Source: Burkholderiaceae bacterium (lineage in GTDB: Bacteria; Pseudomonadota; Gammaproteobacteria; Burkholderiales; Burkholderiaceae_C). From it: a stretch of DNA of 34,373 nucleotides. Positions 26,500 through 34,373 of the stretch are shown piece after piece. The notes beneath the pieces were generated by a model that saw only the letters and a program-made list of their open reading frames with translations, searched no databases and was not told the origin of the DNA. Numbering within the stretch: position 1 is the first letter of the stretch; the number at the start of each line of letters is the position of its first letter. Where the stretch lies: assembly GCA_028685665.1 (NCBI GenBank), contig JAQUDN010000001.1, positions 1 through 34,373 on the forward strand, given 5' to 3'. Position numbers and translations under genes: made by a program.

Positions 26500-27243
26500 A
26501 TGACCCCCTCTCATCCCGCCGCTCCCCTGCTCAGCGTCCAGTCCCTGAACGCCTGGTACGGCGCCGCGCAGATCCTGTTTGACGTGGCGTTGCAGGTGGG
26601 CCCGGGCGAGGTCGTGGCGCTGATGGGGCGCAATGGGGCGGGCAAGTCCACCACCTTGAAATCCATCGCAGGCCTGATGGAACGGGCGCCGGGTGCTCTC
26701 CTTTTCATGGGCCAGGACATGGCCCGCTGGCCCGCGCACCGGAGGGCCCGCGCGGGCCTGGGCTATGTGCCCGAGGACCGGCGCATCTTCACCGACCTCA
26801 CGGTGCTGGAAAACCTCGAAGTCGGCCGCCAGCCCCCGCGCCACTGGCCCGATGGCCGGGCCGCGCCGCATTGGACCCCCGAGCGCCTGTTTGCCCTGTT
26901 CCCCAACCTGGGCGAGATGCCGGATCGCCCCGGCGGCCGCATGAGCGGCGGCGAGCAGCAGATGCTCACGGTGGCCCGCACGCTGATGGGCCAGCCGCTG
27001 CTGGTGCTGCTGGACGAACCTTCCGAGGGCGTGGCCCCGCTGATCGTCGAGCAGATGGCCGACACCATCCGCGCGCTCAAGGCCCAGGGCGTGGGCGTGC
27101 TGCTGTCCGAGCAGAACCTGTACTTTGCCGCCGCCGTGGCCGACCGCGCCTATGTGCTGGAAAAAGGCCAGATCCGCCACCAGGGCCCCATGGCCGCGCT
27201 GGTGGCCGACGAGGCCGCGCGCAAGGCGTGGCTGGGGGTGTGA
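26500..27243 (+). CDS. livF: ABC transporter ATP-binding protein, LivF type
   Basis: A 247-residue ATPase, the second of the pair for the fused LivHM permease. Walker A GRNGAGKS is at 43-50, the signature MSGGEQQ at 149-155 and Walker B VLLDEPSEGVAP at 170-181, the latter very typical of LivF. ATG 26500 gives the usual family start (LLSVQSLNAWYG follows shortly). The frame is open further upstream into the operator repeats, but that part is not coding-like. The ribosome site is weak. The gene is separated from livG by the accessory block and preceded by a divergent gene, so it must now rely on read-through or a new promoter. Confidence 0.92.
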   Translation: MTPSHPAAPLLSVQSLNAWYGAAQILFDVALQVGPGEVVALMGRNGAGKSTTLKSIAGLMERAPGALLFMGQDMARWPAHRRARAGLGYVPEDRRIFTDLTVLENLEVGRQPPRHWPDGRAAPHWTPERLFALFPNLGEMPDRPGGRMSGGEQQMLTVARTLMGQPLLVLLDEPSEGVAPLIVEQMADTIRALKAQGVGVLLSEQNLYFAAAVADRAYVLEKGQIRHQGPMAALVADEAARKAWLGV

Positions 27244-27285
27244 GTGGTCAAAATGGCCTTCAGACCAATGGATTCAAGCGGTCGT

Positions 27286-27304
27286 AGCTCCTGATTCAGG
27301 AGCT
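27286..27304 (+). terminator. Hairpin after livF (AGCTCCTGA-T-TCAGGAGCT)
   Basis: A perfect 9-bp inverted repeat with a one-base centre lies 42 bases after the livF stop and is followed by TTCGGC. The T tract is short. The surrounding words (AATGGCCTTCAGACCAATGGAT) resemble those at 24927-24956 before the fic end, so it also belongs to the repeat family. Confidence 0.5.
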
Positions 27305-27420
27305 TTCGGCGCGGGCTGGCCTGCAGAGGGAAGCCCGTCTGTCGCTGCCGGCAGCGTGTGTCCAGCCCGCTGCATTTCTTGCACCGTGGCCCCGCAGACG
27401 GAGAAAGCCGTTGCGCGGCT

Positions 27421-28449
27421 TCAGAGGGTGCGAAGAAAAGCCGGGGTGACCCGGTCGGCGGGGGCCAGGCTCCATGGGTCGCTGTAGGTGCCCCGTAGTT
27501 CCGGAAAATCACCGCTCGCCAGCCGCTGGAGCAGGCGTTTCGCAACGGCTTCCGTCAGGTCGAAGGGGGGTGGAGGCGTTTTCTGGCCTCGGCAGGCCGC
27601 CAGTTTGGAGTTGCTGGCCGAGGCATAGCCTTGCGGGATGAGCGTATCGACATAGAACCAACGCACGTCCTTCCAGAAGTGCAGTGAAACCTGGAGATTG
27701 GTTTTGCATCGCCACAGGACGATCCAGTCGCCCACGCGCACGTCATCTTCTTCCAGAAATCCCAGTGTTTCGCCCAGGAGATGGGAGACCTGTGTTGCGC
27801 TCAGGGGGGCGGCTTCCGGGACGGCGGCCAGCACCGCTTCCATGTTGTAGGGGCTCTCTTCTTCCTTCAGCCACCAGACCACATGGATGCGGTCCAGCGC
27901 GCTGTCCCATTGTTCGATGGCTGGGGAGGCTTGCCCTTGGCCTTCTTCGCTGGCCAGACCCCGGGCGTTGGCCTCTTGCCATTGGCGGTGCAGTTCTTTC
28001 AGTTTGTCTTTTTTGCTGTCTTGTGTGGGGTACTGTGCTTGCGCTTCTTTTTTGTACTCTGCAAAGACCTGGCTGATGGTGTCCAGATCCATCGAGGCAC
28101 CCGTTTCATTGAACTGAATCCAGGTGGCGATTTCATGGTTTCCGTCGGGCCCAAACCCATTGTCGGAAAGGTTGGGGCTGCCGATCAGCACGCTGTCATC
28201 GCCGATGTACAGCTTGGAATGCAGTTTTTCGAGAAAGTGAACCTGATCGATGCCGATGGCCTGGATGATTTGCTCGATGGCATAGGGGTTCGACCCCGGG
28301 GTGGGGGAGAGGACGATGTCCTCCAGGGCAAGGGGGTCGCCGCCGATCCATTTTTTCCAGCCCGCGCCCACATAGGCCACCGCGATTTTTTTCGGGGACA
28401 GCGCACGCAGGGCCTGCGCGAGGTCTTGGGGGGTCTTCAGGAGCTGCAT
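27421..28449 (-). CDS. Phospholipase D-like (single HKD motif) phosphodiesterase, possible nuclease
   Basis: A 342-residue protein with one clear PLD signature at about residues 81-97: HSKLYIGDDSVLIGSPN, that is H-x-K-x4-D followed by GSxN. Only one HKD motif is present, as in PLD-type nucleases (for example the restriction enzyme BfiI) that form the active site by dimerising. Residues about 120-165 are helical and charged. The C-terminal half has aromatic-rich strands (VGDWIVLWRCKTNLQVSLHFWK, RWFYVDTLIP) that I cannot assign. Composition is less GC-rich than core genes. It is a lone minus-strand gene next to the liv accessory block. A DNA or RNA target in defence is a reasonable guess, not shown. 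Confidence 0.8.
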   Translation of the reverse strand: MQLLKTPQDLAQALRALSPKKIAVAYVGAGWKKWIGGDPLALEDIVLSPTPGSNPYAIEQIIQAIGIDQVHFLEKLHSKLYIGDDSVLIGSPNLSDNGFGPDGNHEIATWIQFNETGASMDLDTISQVFAEYKKEAQAQYPTQDSKKDKLKELHRQWQEANARGLASEEGQGQASPAIEQWDSALDRIHVVWWLKEEESPYNMEAVLAAVPEAAPLSATQVSHLLGETLGFLEEDDVRVGDWIVLWRCKTNLQVSLHFWKDVRWFYVDTLIPQGYASASNSKLAACRGQKTPPPPFDLTEAVAKRLLQRLASGDFPELRGTYSDPWSLAPADRVTPAFLRTL

Positions 28450-28520
28450 GGTGTGACCTTGCGGGGTGGGGGCATTTTCAGTGTTTATCGCACTTCAGGC
28501 TCGTCAGTGCTGCGCTTTGC

Positions 28521-28537
28521 GCTATTTAATCAATAGC
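28521..28537. repeat. GCTATT/AATAGC intergenic palindrome
   Basis: GCTATT-TAATC-AATAGC is the second member of the AT-rich repeat seen at 988-1004. It lies in the 152-base gap between the PLD gene's promoter side and the end of the metallophosphoesterase gene. Its flank GCTGCGCTTTGC resembles the AGCGCT repeats. Confidence 0.5.
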
Positions 28538-28601
28538 ATTTTGGGTGCCGATAGCGGGACCTGCTGTTGCGGTGCTCCGTGCGGGCAGACCCCCCGATGC
28601 T

Positions 28602-29690
28602 TCAGCGCGGGAAGCGGTTGGCTTCGATGATGTGGGGGATGAAGCCGAAGACCTGGGGGTCCTTGGCGTCCACGGTGATTTCGACCCAGTGCACATCCTG
28701 TGCGCCGAAGTTTTCCACGCGGGTGACGTTCTCCAGCATCTGGCTGGAGCCGTCTTTCGTGGGGGCTTTGAGCGGTTTGTCGATCCGGAAATAGTGGCTG
28801 TCGCCGTGGGCGATCACCACGGGTTTCTTGAACGCCAGGGCGCGGGCGGTGATTTTGGCCAGCAGGGCGTTGAAGGCCTGGCGCTCGCGGTGGGGGGCGG
28901 CCAGTTCAAAGTTGGGGTTGGCTTGCATGGCCACCAGCACGCCGGGGGCCTGGGTGCTTTCGGCCTGGTCAAACAGCTGGTCGATCCAGGCCAGGGCGGC
29001 GGCCTCGCGGGCCTTCACTTCGGCCAGGCGGTCGGCGCGGGGGCGGGTGGCGGAGTCCTGCAGGTCGATGCCGTTCCAGGGGTCCAGGCCGTTGTTGCTG
29101 CCCACGACATGCACGGTGGCCATGACGGCCCCGCCCACTGTCCACAGGCTGTTCTCGACATAGGTTTCATAGCCGGCTTGCTGGGACTGGCTGCGCACCG
29201 CCATGGGGCGGCCTCCCGTGGTCCGGCCGGGTTCGGGGAAGAAGAGCTGGCGCACCCGGTTCAGGCGCTCCAGGGGGACGTAGCCGCCGTTGCTGGGGCG
29301 GTGGCAATCGGTCCATTCGTTGTCGCCGGGCGTGAAGACGAAGGGTTTCTGAAAGCGCTGGTACTGCGCGAAACGGCGCTGGAACAGCGCATCGTCGCAG
29401 CGTTCGCTGCCGTTCTTGATGTCGCCGGTGTGCAGCACCACGCGCACCTGGCTTTGCTGGTTGATGGCGTCGATCACCCGGTCAAAAGCGCCTTCGCGGC
29501 TGGGGCCGTAGGGCACGTCGCCGATCAGGGCCAGCGATGCCCCCTGGGCCGCCGGGGGGGCCTCGGTCGCCTGGATCGGGGCGGCTGGAGGGGCGCTGTC
29601 TGCAGGGCGGCTGACATGGGCGCAGCCGCTCAGGAACAAAACAAGGAAAGCGCAGAGCGATGCGGATTTTCGAGTGCGGGCGGGGATCAT
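28602..29690 (-). CDS. Calcineurin-like metallophosphoesterase lipoprotein
   Basis: A 362-residue predicted lipoprotein with lipobox LSGC and Cys23, followed by a Pro/Ala linker, so the enzyme should be tethered in the envelope and face the periplasm. Metal-binding motifs appear in order: GDVPYG near residue 58, HTGDIKNGSE near 86, GDNEWTD near 118 (usually GNH or GDN-E) and AHGDSHYF near 290. These mark a binuclear metal phosphoesterase. A stretch with Trp, Asn and Gly (VVGSNNGLDPWNG) lies between the motifs. Substrate unknown; phosphodiesters, nucleotides or phospholipids are all possible. ATG 29690 gives a proper signal peptide, and ATG 29720 is an in-frame alternative that adds ten residues. 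Confidence 0.85.
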   Translation of the reverse strand: MIPARTRKSASLCAFLVLFLSGCAHVSRPADSAPPAAPIQATEAPPAAQGASLALIGDVPYGPSREGAFDRVIDAINQQSQVRVVLHTGDIKNGSERCDDALFQRRFAQYQRFQKPFVFTPGDNEWTDCHRPSNGGYVPLERLNRVRQLFFPEPGRTTGGRPMAVRSQSQQAGYETYVENSLWTVGGAVMATVHVVGSNNGLDPWNGIDLQDSATRPRADRLAEVKAREAAALAWIDQLFDQAESTQAPGVLVAMQANPNFELAAPHRERQAFNALLAKITARALAFKKPVVIAHGDSHYFRIDKPLKAPTKDGSSQMLENVTRVENFGAQDVHWVEITVDAKDPQVFGFIPHIIEANRFPR

Positions 29691-29854
29691 GGTCAGCAGG
29701 TCTTGGGCGAAAAAAAGCATTGGACCATGCCCGGTCTTTCCCCGCCCAAGGCGGCCGCTGCGCGGCGCTGGCGCCTGGCCCGGGTCGGTATGGTGGCTGT
29801 TGTGCCCCTCGGGGGCGGCGCCCCGCACCTGCGGCGCAGCGTGGGGGGCAGGGG

Positions 29855-31399
29855 TCAGCTGTTGGCCCGCAGCGTGCGCCGGTATTGCATGGCTTCGGCC
29901 ATGTGGGGCACCTGGGTGCGTTCGGAGCCGGCGAGGTCGGCGATGGTGCGGGCCACTTTGAGTGCGCGGTGGGTGCTGCGGGCCGACCAGCCCAGGCGCG
30001 CGGCCGCCTTGTTCAGGAACTGGGCGGCGGCATCCTCGAGCTGCACATGGGTGTCGATGGCCTGGCCTTGCAGCGCCTGGTTGGCGTGGCCCTGGCGGGC
30101 CAGGGCCTGTGCACGGGCCTGGACCACGCGCCTGCGGATGGCCTCAGTGGCTTCGCCCGGCGGGGCTTGCAGCAGCTGGTCGGTGGGCAGCGCGGGCACT
30201 TCGACATGCAGGTCGATGCGGTCGAGCAGGGGGCCGCTGAGCTTGCCCTGGTAGCGGCTGACCTGGTCGGGGGTGCAGCGGCAGGCGCGCTGGGGGCTGC
30301 CCAGAAACCCGCAGGGGCAGGGGTTCATGGCGGCCACCAGCTGAAAGCGGGCCGGAAAATCCGCCCGCCGTGCGGCCCGGGCGATGGTGATTTGCCCGGT
30401 TTCGAGCGGTTCGCGCAGGGCTTCGAGGGCGGCGCGCGGAAATTCCGGCAGTTCGTCCAGAAAGAGCACGCCGTGGTGTGCGAGCGAGATTTCTCCCGGC
30501 CGGGGCGGCGATCCGCCTCCCACCAGGGCCACGGCGCTGGCGGTGTGGTGGGGCTGGCCCGTGGGGCGCAGGCCCCAGCGGGCGGGGTCGAAGCGGCCCG
30601 TGAGGCTGGCGATGGCGGCGCTTTGCAGGGCCTCTTCCACCGTCATCGGGGGCAGCAGCCCGGCAAAGCGGTGGGCCAGCATCGATTTGCCCGAACCCGG
30701 CGGGCCCACCATCAGCACGCTGTGGCCGCCCGCCGCGGCAATCTCCAGCGCGCGCTTGGCGGCGGACTGGCCCTTGACATCGGCCATGTCCGGGCCCGGT
30801 GCGCGGGTGGTGAGGGGCTGGGCCTGCAGGCGGGTCCAGCCTTCGTCGTCGGTGTCGGGGGGCGGGGCTTCCGGGTTGCCGGGGGGCAAAAAGGCCCGGA
30901 CCACGTCCAGCAGATGGCGCGCACGCACGACCTGGGCGTCGGGCACCAGGGCGGCTTCTTCGGCGCTGCCCGGGGGCAGCACCAGCCGGGCCCGCACCTG
31001 CTGTGTGTGCAGGGCCAGGCTGGTGGCCAGGGCGCCGCGCACGGGGCGCAGTTCGCCCGACAGCGACAGTTCGCCGGCAAATTCATGGCCGGCCAGGCGC
31101 GCGCCATCGATTTGCCCGCTGGCCGCCAGGATGCCCAGGGCGATGGGCAGATCGAAGCGCCCCGAATCCTTGGGCAGGTCGGCGGGGGCCAGGTTCACGG
31201 TGATGCGCTTGTTGTGCGGAAACTCCAGCCCCGCGTTCTGCAGGGCCGAGCGCACCCGCTCCCGCGCTTCCTTGACCTCCACGTCCGCCAGCCCGACCAG
31301 GGTGAAGCTGGGCAGGCCGTTGGCCAGATGCACCTCGACGGTGACAGCGGGGGCTTCCAGCCCCAGAAGAGCGCGACTTTGCACCAATGCAAGACCCAT
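29855..31399 (-). CDS. comM: ComM/YifB-family Mg-chelatase-like AAA+ ATPase
   Basis: A 514-residue cytoplasmic ATPase. In naturally transformable proteobacteria ComM is a helicase that extends strand invasion of incoming DNA. The N-terminal Lon-protease-like fold has GLPSFTLVGLADVEVKEARERVRSAL. The AAA+ core has Walker A GPPGSGKS at 232-239, Walker B VLFLDELPEF, and the zinc-type cysteines CPCGF...CRC. The Mg-chelatase C-terminal helical domain includes RDHLEVPAL-like sequence as RIDLHVEVPAL and ends with LKVARTIADL. Length and all motifs agree with the family. The start MGLALVQSRALLG is canonical. It is divergent from the torF-glnK-amtB cluster. Confidence 0.95.
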   Translation of the reverse strand: MGLALVQSRALLGLEAPAVTVEVHLANGLPSFTLVGLADVEVKEARERVRSALQNAGLEFPHNKRITVNLAPADLPKDSGRFDLPIALGILAASGQIDGARLAGHEFAGELSLSGELRPVRGALATSLALHTQQVRARLVLPPGSAEEAALVPDAQVVRARHLLDVVRAFLPPGNPEAPPPDTDDEGWTRLQAQPLTTRAPGPDMADVKGQSAAKRALEIAAAGGHSVLMVGPPGSGKSMLAHRFAGLLPPMTVEEALQSAAIASLTGRFDPARWGLRPTGQPHHTASAVALVGGGSPPRPGEISLAHHGVLFLDELPEFPRAALEALREPLETGQITIARAARRADFPARFQLVAAMNPCPCGFLGSPQRACRCTPDQVSRYQGKLSGPLLDRIDLHVEVPALPTDQLLQAPPGEATEAIRRRVVQARAQALARQGHANQALQGQAIDTHVQLEDAAAQFLNKAAARLGWSARSTHRALKVARTIADLAGSERTQVPHMAEAMQYRRTLRANS

Positions 31400-31453
31400 G
31401 GATCCATTCCTCCCCAGACGGGTGCGTGCTGGCCATCCCTGCTTGTGTTACAT

Positions 31454-31486
31454 CTGCAAACCGCACCAAGTTGGTGCGGTTTGCAG
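31454..31486. promoter_or_regulatory. 33-bp perfect palindrome containing an NtrC-type binding site
   Basis: Sixteen-base arms around a central G are perfectly complementary. The core CGCACCAAGTTGGTGCG (31462-31478) matches the NtrC consensus TGCACCA-N3-TGGTGCA except at the outer bases. Its centre is about 100 bases before the predicted sigma-54 transcription start, the usual enhancer distance. The flanking GCAAAC/GTTTGC arms extend well beyond a normal NtrC site. Confidence 0.78.
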
Positions 31487-31543
31487 GCCTGTGGCCGCAA
31501 GGGCTCCGCGCCAAAGCCTTGTGGTCCCCGGTGGACTATGACA

Positions 31544-31559
31544 TGGCACGGTCTGTGCT
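31544..31559 (+). promoter_or_regulatory. Sigma-54 (-24/-12) promoter of torF-glnK-amtB
   Basis: TGGCACG-GTCT-GTGCT matches the consensus TGGCACG-N4-TTGCW with one change. GG and GC have the obligatory spacing, and transcription should start near 31570, giving a leader of about 27 bases before the torF ATG. Together with the upstream NtrC-type site it indicates induction under nitrogen limitation. Confidence 0.78.
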
Positions 31560-31596
31560 TGATGGCTGTGTCCGCATTTCAACCTCAGGAGAAACC

Positions 31597-32325
31597 ATGA
31601 CACGTGCAACCCTCAAGACCCTGGGCATTGCCCTGGCCGCCGCCCTGCCTTTGATCGCCAGCGCCCAGCTCACGGCCAACGTCAGCCTCACCAGCAACTA
31701 CAAGTTCCGTGGCCAGGACCAGGACCTGGGCAAGACCAGCGGTTTCAAGCCCGCGCTGCAAGGCGGTTTTGACTACGCTTTTGGCGACAGCGGCTTCTAC
31801 GTGGGCAACTGGAACTCCAGCGTGAACTGGCTGCCCCGCAACTCCCTGGAATCCGACCTGTACGGCGGCTACAAGTTCAAGGCCGGCGAAGTGGACCTCG
31901 ATGTGGGTCTGCTGGCCTATATCTACTCGGGCAACACCAGTGGCAACACCACCGAACTGTACGGTGCCGCCACCTACGGTCCTCTGACCGCCAAGTACTC
32001 GCACACCGTCTCCAAGGACTACTTCGCCTACGCGGGTGCCACCACCAGCAGCCGCCGCGGCCGCAACACCGGTTACCTGAACCTGGCTTACGCGCAGGAA
32101 GTGCTGCCCAAGGTCACGCTGAAGACCTCGGTGGGCTTCACGCAGTTCTCCAGCGACATCAAGCATGCGGGCGTGCCGAACTACATCGACTACAACCTGG
32201 GTGCGGCCTACGATCTGGGTGACGGCGTGTCCCTGGGCGGTGCCGTGGTGGGCGCCAACAAGCAGAGCTTTTTTGGCGACATCAACAAGGCCCGTTTGAT
32301 CGTGACCTTGACCAAGACCCTGTAA
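31597..32325 (+). CDS. TorF-family putative outer-membrane porin
   Basis: A 242-residue outer-membrane beta-barrel. A signal peptide ends at IASA (residues about 1-23). The mature start QLTANVSLTSNYKFRGQDQDLG is the TorF family hallmark (SNYxFRGxSQ). Alternating strands follow, such as SDLYGGYKFKAGEVDLDVGLL and TAKYSHTVSKDYF. The C-terminus (RLIVTLTKTL) is short and hydrophobic, fitting barrel assembly. AGGAG lies seven bases before the ATG. It is the first gene behind the NtrC/sigma-54 promoter and precedes glnK and amtB. It may let ammonium or small nitrogen compounds cross the outer membrane; that role is inferred from context only. Confidence 0.88.
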   Translation: MTRATLKTLGIALAAALPLIASAQLTANVSLTSNYKFRGQDQDLGKTSGFKPALQGGFDYAFGDSGFYVGNWNSSVNWLPRNSLESDLYGGYKFKAGEVDLDVGLLAYIYSGNTSGNTTELYGAATYGPLTAKYSHTVSKDYFAYAGATTSSRRGRNTGYLNLAYAQEVLPKVTLKTSVGFTQFSSDIKHAGVPNYIDYNLGAAYDLGDGVSLGGAVVGANKQSFFGDINKARLIVTLTKTL

Positions 32326-32709
<384 letters not shown>

Positions 32710-32738
32710 GGCACAACCTATTCACGGAGAAATCTGCC

Positions 32739-34274
32739 ATGAAAAAACTGCTTGCATCCTTGGCGCTGGGGCTGACCCTGCTGACCGGCCTGTCCGGCGT
32801 CGGCGCCCAGACTTCTGCGGAAACGGCTGCCCCCGTGACGGCGACCGTCGTCGCGGCGGCGGACACGCCGGCCGCCACTCCCGCAGCGGCGCCGGCCCCC
32901 GCCGCGGCCCCTGCGGCCGCGGCCGAAGCCCCCGCTCCGGTTCCCAACAAGGGCGATGTCGCCTGGATCATGGTGGCCACCCTGTTGGTCATCCTGATGG
33001 TGTTGCCTGGCCTGGCCCTGTTCTACGGCGGCCTGGTGCGCAGCAAGAACATGCTGTCCGTCCTCATGCAGGTGATGGTCACCTTCTCGCTGATCGTGGT
33101 GCTGTGGTTCGTGTACGGCTACAGCCTCGCCTTCACCGAAGGGGGCGCCTTCATCGGCGGCTTTGACCGCTTGTTCATGAAGGGCATCTGGGACAACGCG
33201 GCGGGCACCTTTGCCAATGCGGCCACCTTCAGCAAGGGCGTCGTGATTCCTGAGATCAGCTTTGCGGCTTTCCAGGCCACGTTCGCCGGCATTACCTGTG
33301 CCCTGATCGTGGGGGCTTTTGCCGAGCGCATCAAGTTTGGCGCCGTCATGCTGTTCATGGTGCTGTGGTTCACCTTCAGCTACCTGCCCGTGGCGCACAT
33401 GGTCTGGTTCTGGATGGGCCCGGACGCCTACACCGCACCGGACGTCGTGGACGCGATGACCAGCAAGGCTGGCCTGATCTGGCAGTGGGGCGCCCTCGAC
33501 TTCGCGGGCGGTACCGTGGTGCACATCAACGCGGCCGTGGCCGGTCTGGTGGGTGCTTACATGCTGGGCAAGCGCGTGGGCTATGGCCGTGAATCCATGG
33601 CGCCCCACAGCCTGACCTTGACCATGGTTGGCGCTTCGCTGCTGTGGGTGGGCTGGTTCGGTTTCAACGCCGGCTCGGCCCTCGAAGCCAACGGTTTTGC
33701 CGCCCTGGCCTTCATCAACACGCTGGTAGCCACGGCCGCCGCCGTGCTGGCCTGGTGCACCGGTGAAGCGCTGATGCGCGGCAAGGCCTCGATGCTGGGA
33801 GCTGCTTCGGGTGCCGTGGCCGGTCTGGTGGCCGTGACCCCTGCCGCTGGCAATGTGGGCATCGGTGGTGCCCTGATCATTGGCCTGATTGGTGGTTTTG
33901 CCTGCCTGTGGGGTGTGCATGGCCTCAAGAAGATGCTCAAGGCCGACGACTCGCTGGACGTGTTCGGTGTGCACGGCGTGGGCGGCATCGTGGGTGCCCT
34001 GCTGACCGGCGTGTTCAACGCCCCCAGCCTGGGTGGCCCGGGCTACGTGGCCGACTGGGTCACCGCCACCATGGTGACCAGTGCGGATTACTCGATCGTC
34101 GCCCAGGTCTGGACCCAGGCCAAGGCCGTGCTGCTGACGGTGGTGTGGTCGGCCGTGGTGTCCTTCGTGGCCTTCAAGATCGTCGACCTGACGATTGGCC
34201 TGCGGGTCAGCGAAGAAGACGAGCGCGAAGGTCTCGACATCACCTCGCACGGCGAATCGGCCTACGGCCGCTGA
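32739..34274 (+). CDS. amtB: Ammonium channel AmtB with N-terminal signal peptide and Ala/Pro linker
   Basis: A 511-residue inner-membrane ammonium channel with eleven expected core helices. The conserved recruitment Asp and pore histidines are present: Asp254 in ALDFAGGTVVHI, His262, and His412 in DVFGVHGVGG. Their spacings (8 and 150) are the same as in E. coli AmtB Asp160, His168 and His318. The protein begins with a cleavable signal peptide (residues about 1-23) followed by a low-complexity Ala/Pro/Thr stretch of about 47 residues, longer than in E. coli. The C-terminal tail (LRVSEEDEREGLDITSHGESAYG) is the region that GlnK contacts. It lies 29 bases after glnK in the same operon, under the NtrC/sigma-54 promoter. 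Confidence 0.96.
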   Translation: MKKLLASLALGLTLLTGLSGVGAQTSAETAAPVTATVVAAADTPAATPAAAPAPAAAPAAAAEAPAPVPNKGDVAWIMVATLLVILMVLPGLALFYGGLVRSKNMLSVLMQVMVTFSLIVVLWFVYGYSLAFTEGGAFIGGFDRLFMKGIWDNAAGTFANAATFSKGVVIPEISFAAFQATFAGITCALIVGAFAERIKFGAVMLFMVLWFTFSYLPVAHMVWFWMGPDAYTAPDVVDAMTSKAGLIWQWGALDFAGGTVVHINAAVAGLVGAYMLGKRVGYGRESMAPHSLTLTMVGASLLWVGWFGFNAGSALEANGFAALAFINTLVATAAAVLAWCTGEALMRGKASMLGAASGAVAGLVAVTPAAGNVGIGGALIIGLIGGFACLWGVHGLKKMLKADDSLDVFGVHGVGGIVGALLTGVFNAPSLGGPGYVADWVTATMVTSADYSIVAQVWTQAKAVLLTVVWSAVVSFVAFKIVDLTIGLRVSEEDEREGLDITSHGESAYGR

Positions 34275-34280
34275 AGTCCC

Positions 34281-34309
34281 GCGCTGCGGTGTCTGGTGGC
34301 ACCCAGCGC
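34281..34309 (+). terminator. Candidate terminator after amtB
   Basis: GCGCTG-c-GGTG (34281-34291) pairs with CACC-CAGCGC (34300-34309), ten base pairs with one bulged C and an eight-base loop, seven bases after the amtB stop. It is followed by GCCTTTCT, a weak T tract. The rest of the window to 34373 shows no gene. Confidence 0.5.
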
Positions 34310-34373
34310 GCCTTTCTGGAATTGCGAATCTCCTCTGCGCTCCTCGGAGCGTTTAGCCCGCCCTCCCCGGCGG

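Overview
The window is high-GC chromosomal DNA whose gene content and short intergenic repeats point to a betaproteobacterium of the order Burkholderiales, most likely family Comamonadaceae. The evidence is a split methionine synthase with an S-adenosylhomocysteine (SAH) riboswitch, a Bug-type (TctC) solute receptor, a PACE efflux protein, a TorF-glnK-amtB cluster and palindromes of the GCTATTnnnnnAATAGC and AGCGCTTG...CAAGCGCT types. Genus cannot be decided from the sequence alone. No rRNA, tRNA or CRISPR array was seen.

Layout. Positions 1-5.5 kb: the 3' part of a DASS/SLC13 anion symporter, a Bug receptor-cupin-acyl-CoA dehydrogenase operon, a lipoprotein and a LysR regulator. 5.5-7.2 kb: a hipBA-type toxin-antitoxin pair on the minus strand with an operator-like palindrome. 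7.3-17.6 kb: the two halves of cobalamin-dependent methionine synthase. metH1 carries the homocysteine domain, and metH2 carries the folate, B12 and reactivation domains. They are separated by a Pro/Ala-rich protein, glutamate dehydrogenase, a globin-coupled diguanylate cyclase overlapping a PACE efflux gene, and a glycosyltransferase. Only metH2 has the SAH riboswitch, and the distal strand of that riboswitch can pair perfectly with the metH2 Shine-Dalgarno sequence. 17.7-19.7 kb: a membrane-anchored protein with a 16-copy Pro-Ala hexamer repeat, and ferredoxin-NADP reductase.

19.9-27.2 kb: a branched-chain-amino-acid-type ABC operon (receptor, fused LivH-LivM permease, LivG). It is separated from its second ATPase (LivF) by a roughly 2.6 kb accessory block. 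That block holds a zinc-ribbon protein that looks truncated at its 5' end, a fragment of an IS5-family transposase joined exactly to a copy of the 3' end of hipA (131 identical bases), and a helix-turn-helix Fic protein with a degenerate catalytic motif. Four copies of a TTGTCGCAATA-like half-site lie upstream of fic. 27.4-31.4 kb: a PLD-type phosphodiesterase, a metallophosphoesterase lipoprotein and the ComM/YifB ATPase. 31.4-34.3 kb: a nitrogen-limitation cluster (TorF porin-like protein, PII protein GlnK, ammonium channel AmtB) behind a 33-bp perfect palindrome containing an NtrC-type site and a -24/-12 sigma-54 promoter.

How the genes fit together. MetH1 and MetH2 should jointly convert homocysteine to methionine, with SAH raising MetH2 synthesis. 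GdhA, GlnK and AmtB link to ammonium assimilation, but only the torF-glnK-amtB cluster shows NtrC/sigma-54 signals. The strongest candidates for something new are the hybrid IS5/hipA/Fic block that splits the liv operon, the His-less Fic protein with its repeated operator, and the coupling of an oxygen-sensing cyclase to a PACE pump. All functional statements are inferred by recognising families from the sequence; no database search was run.
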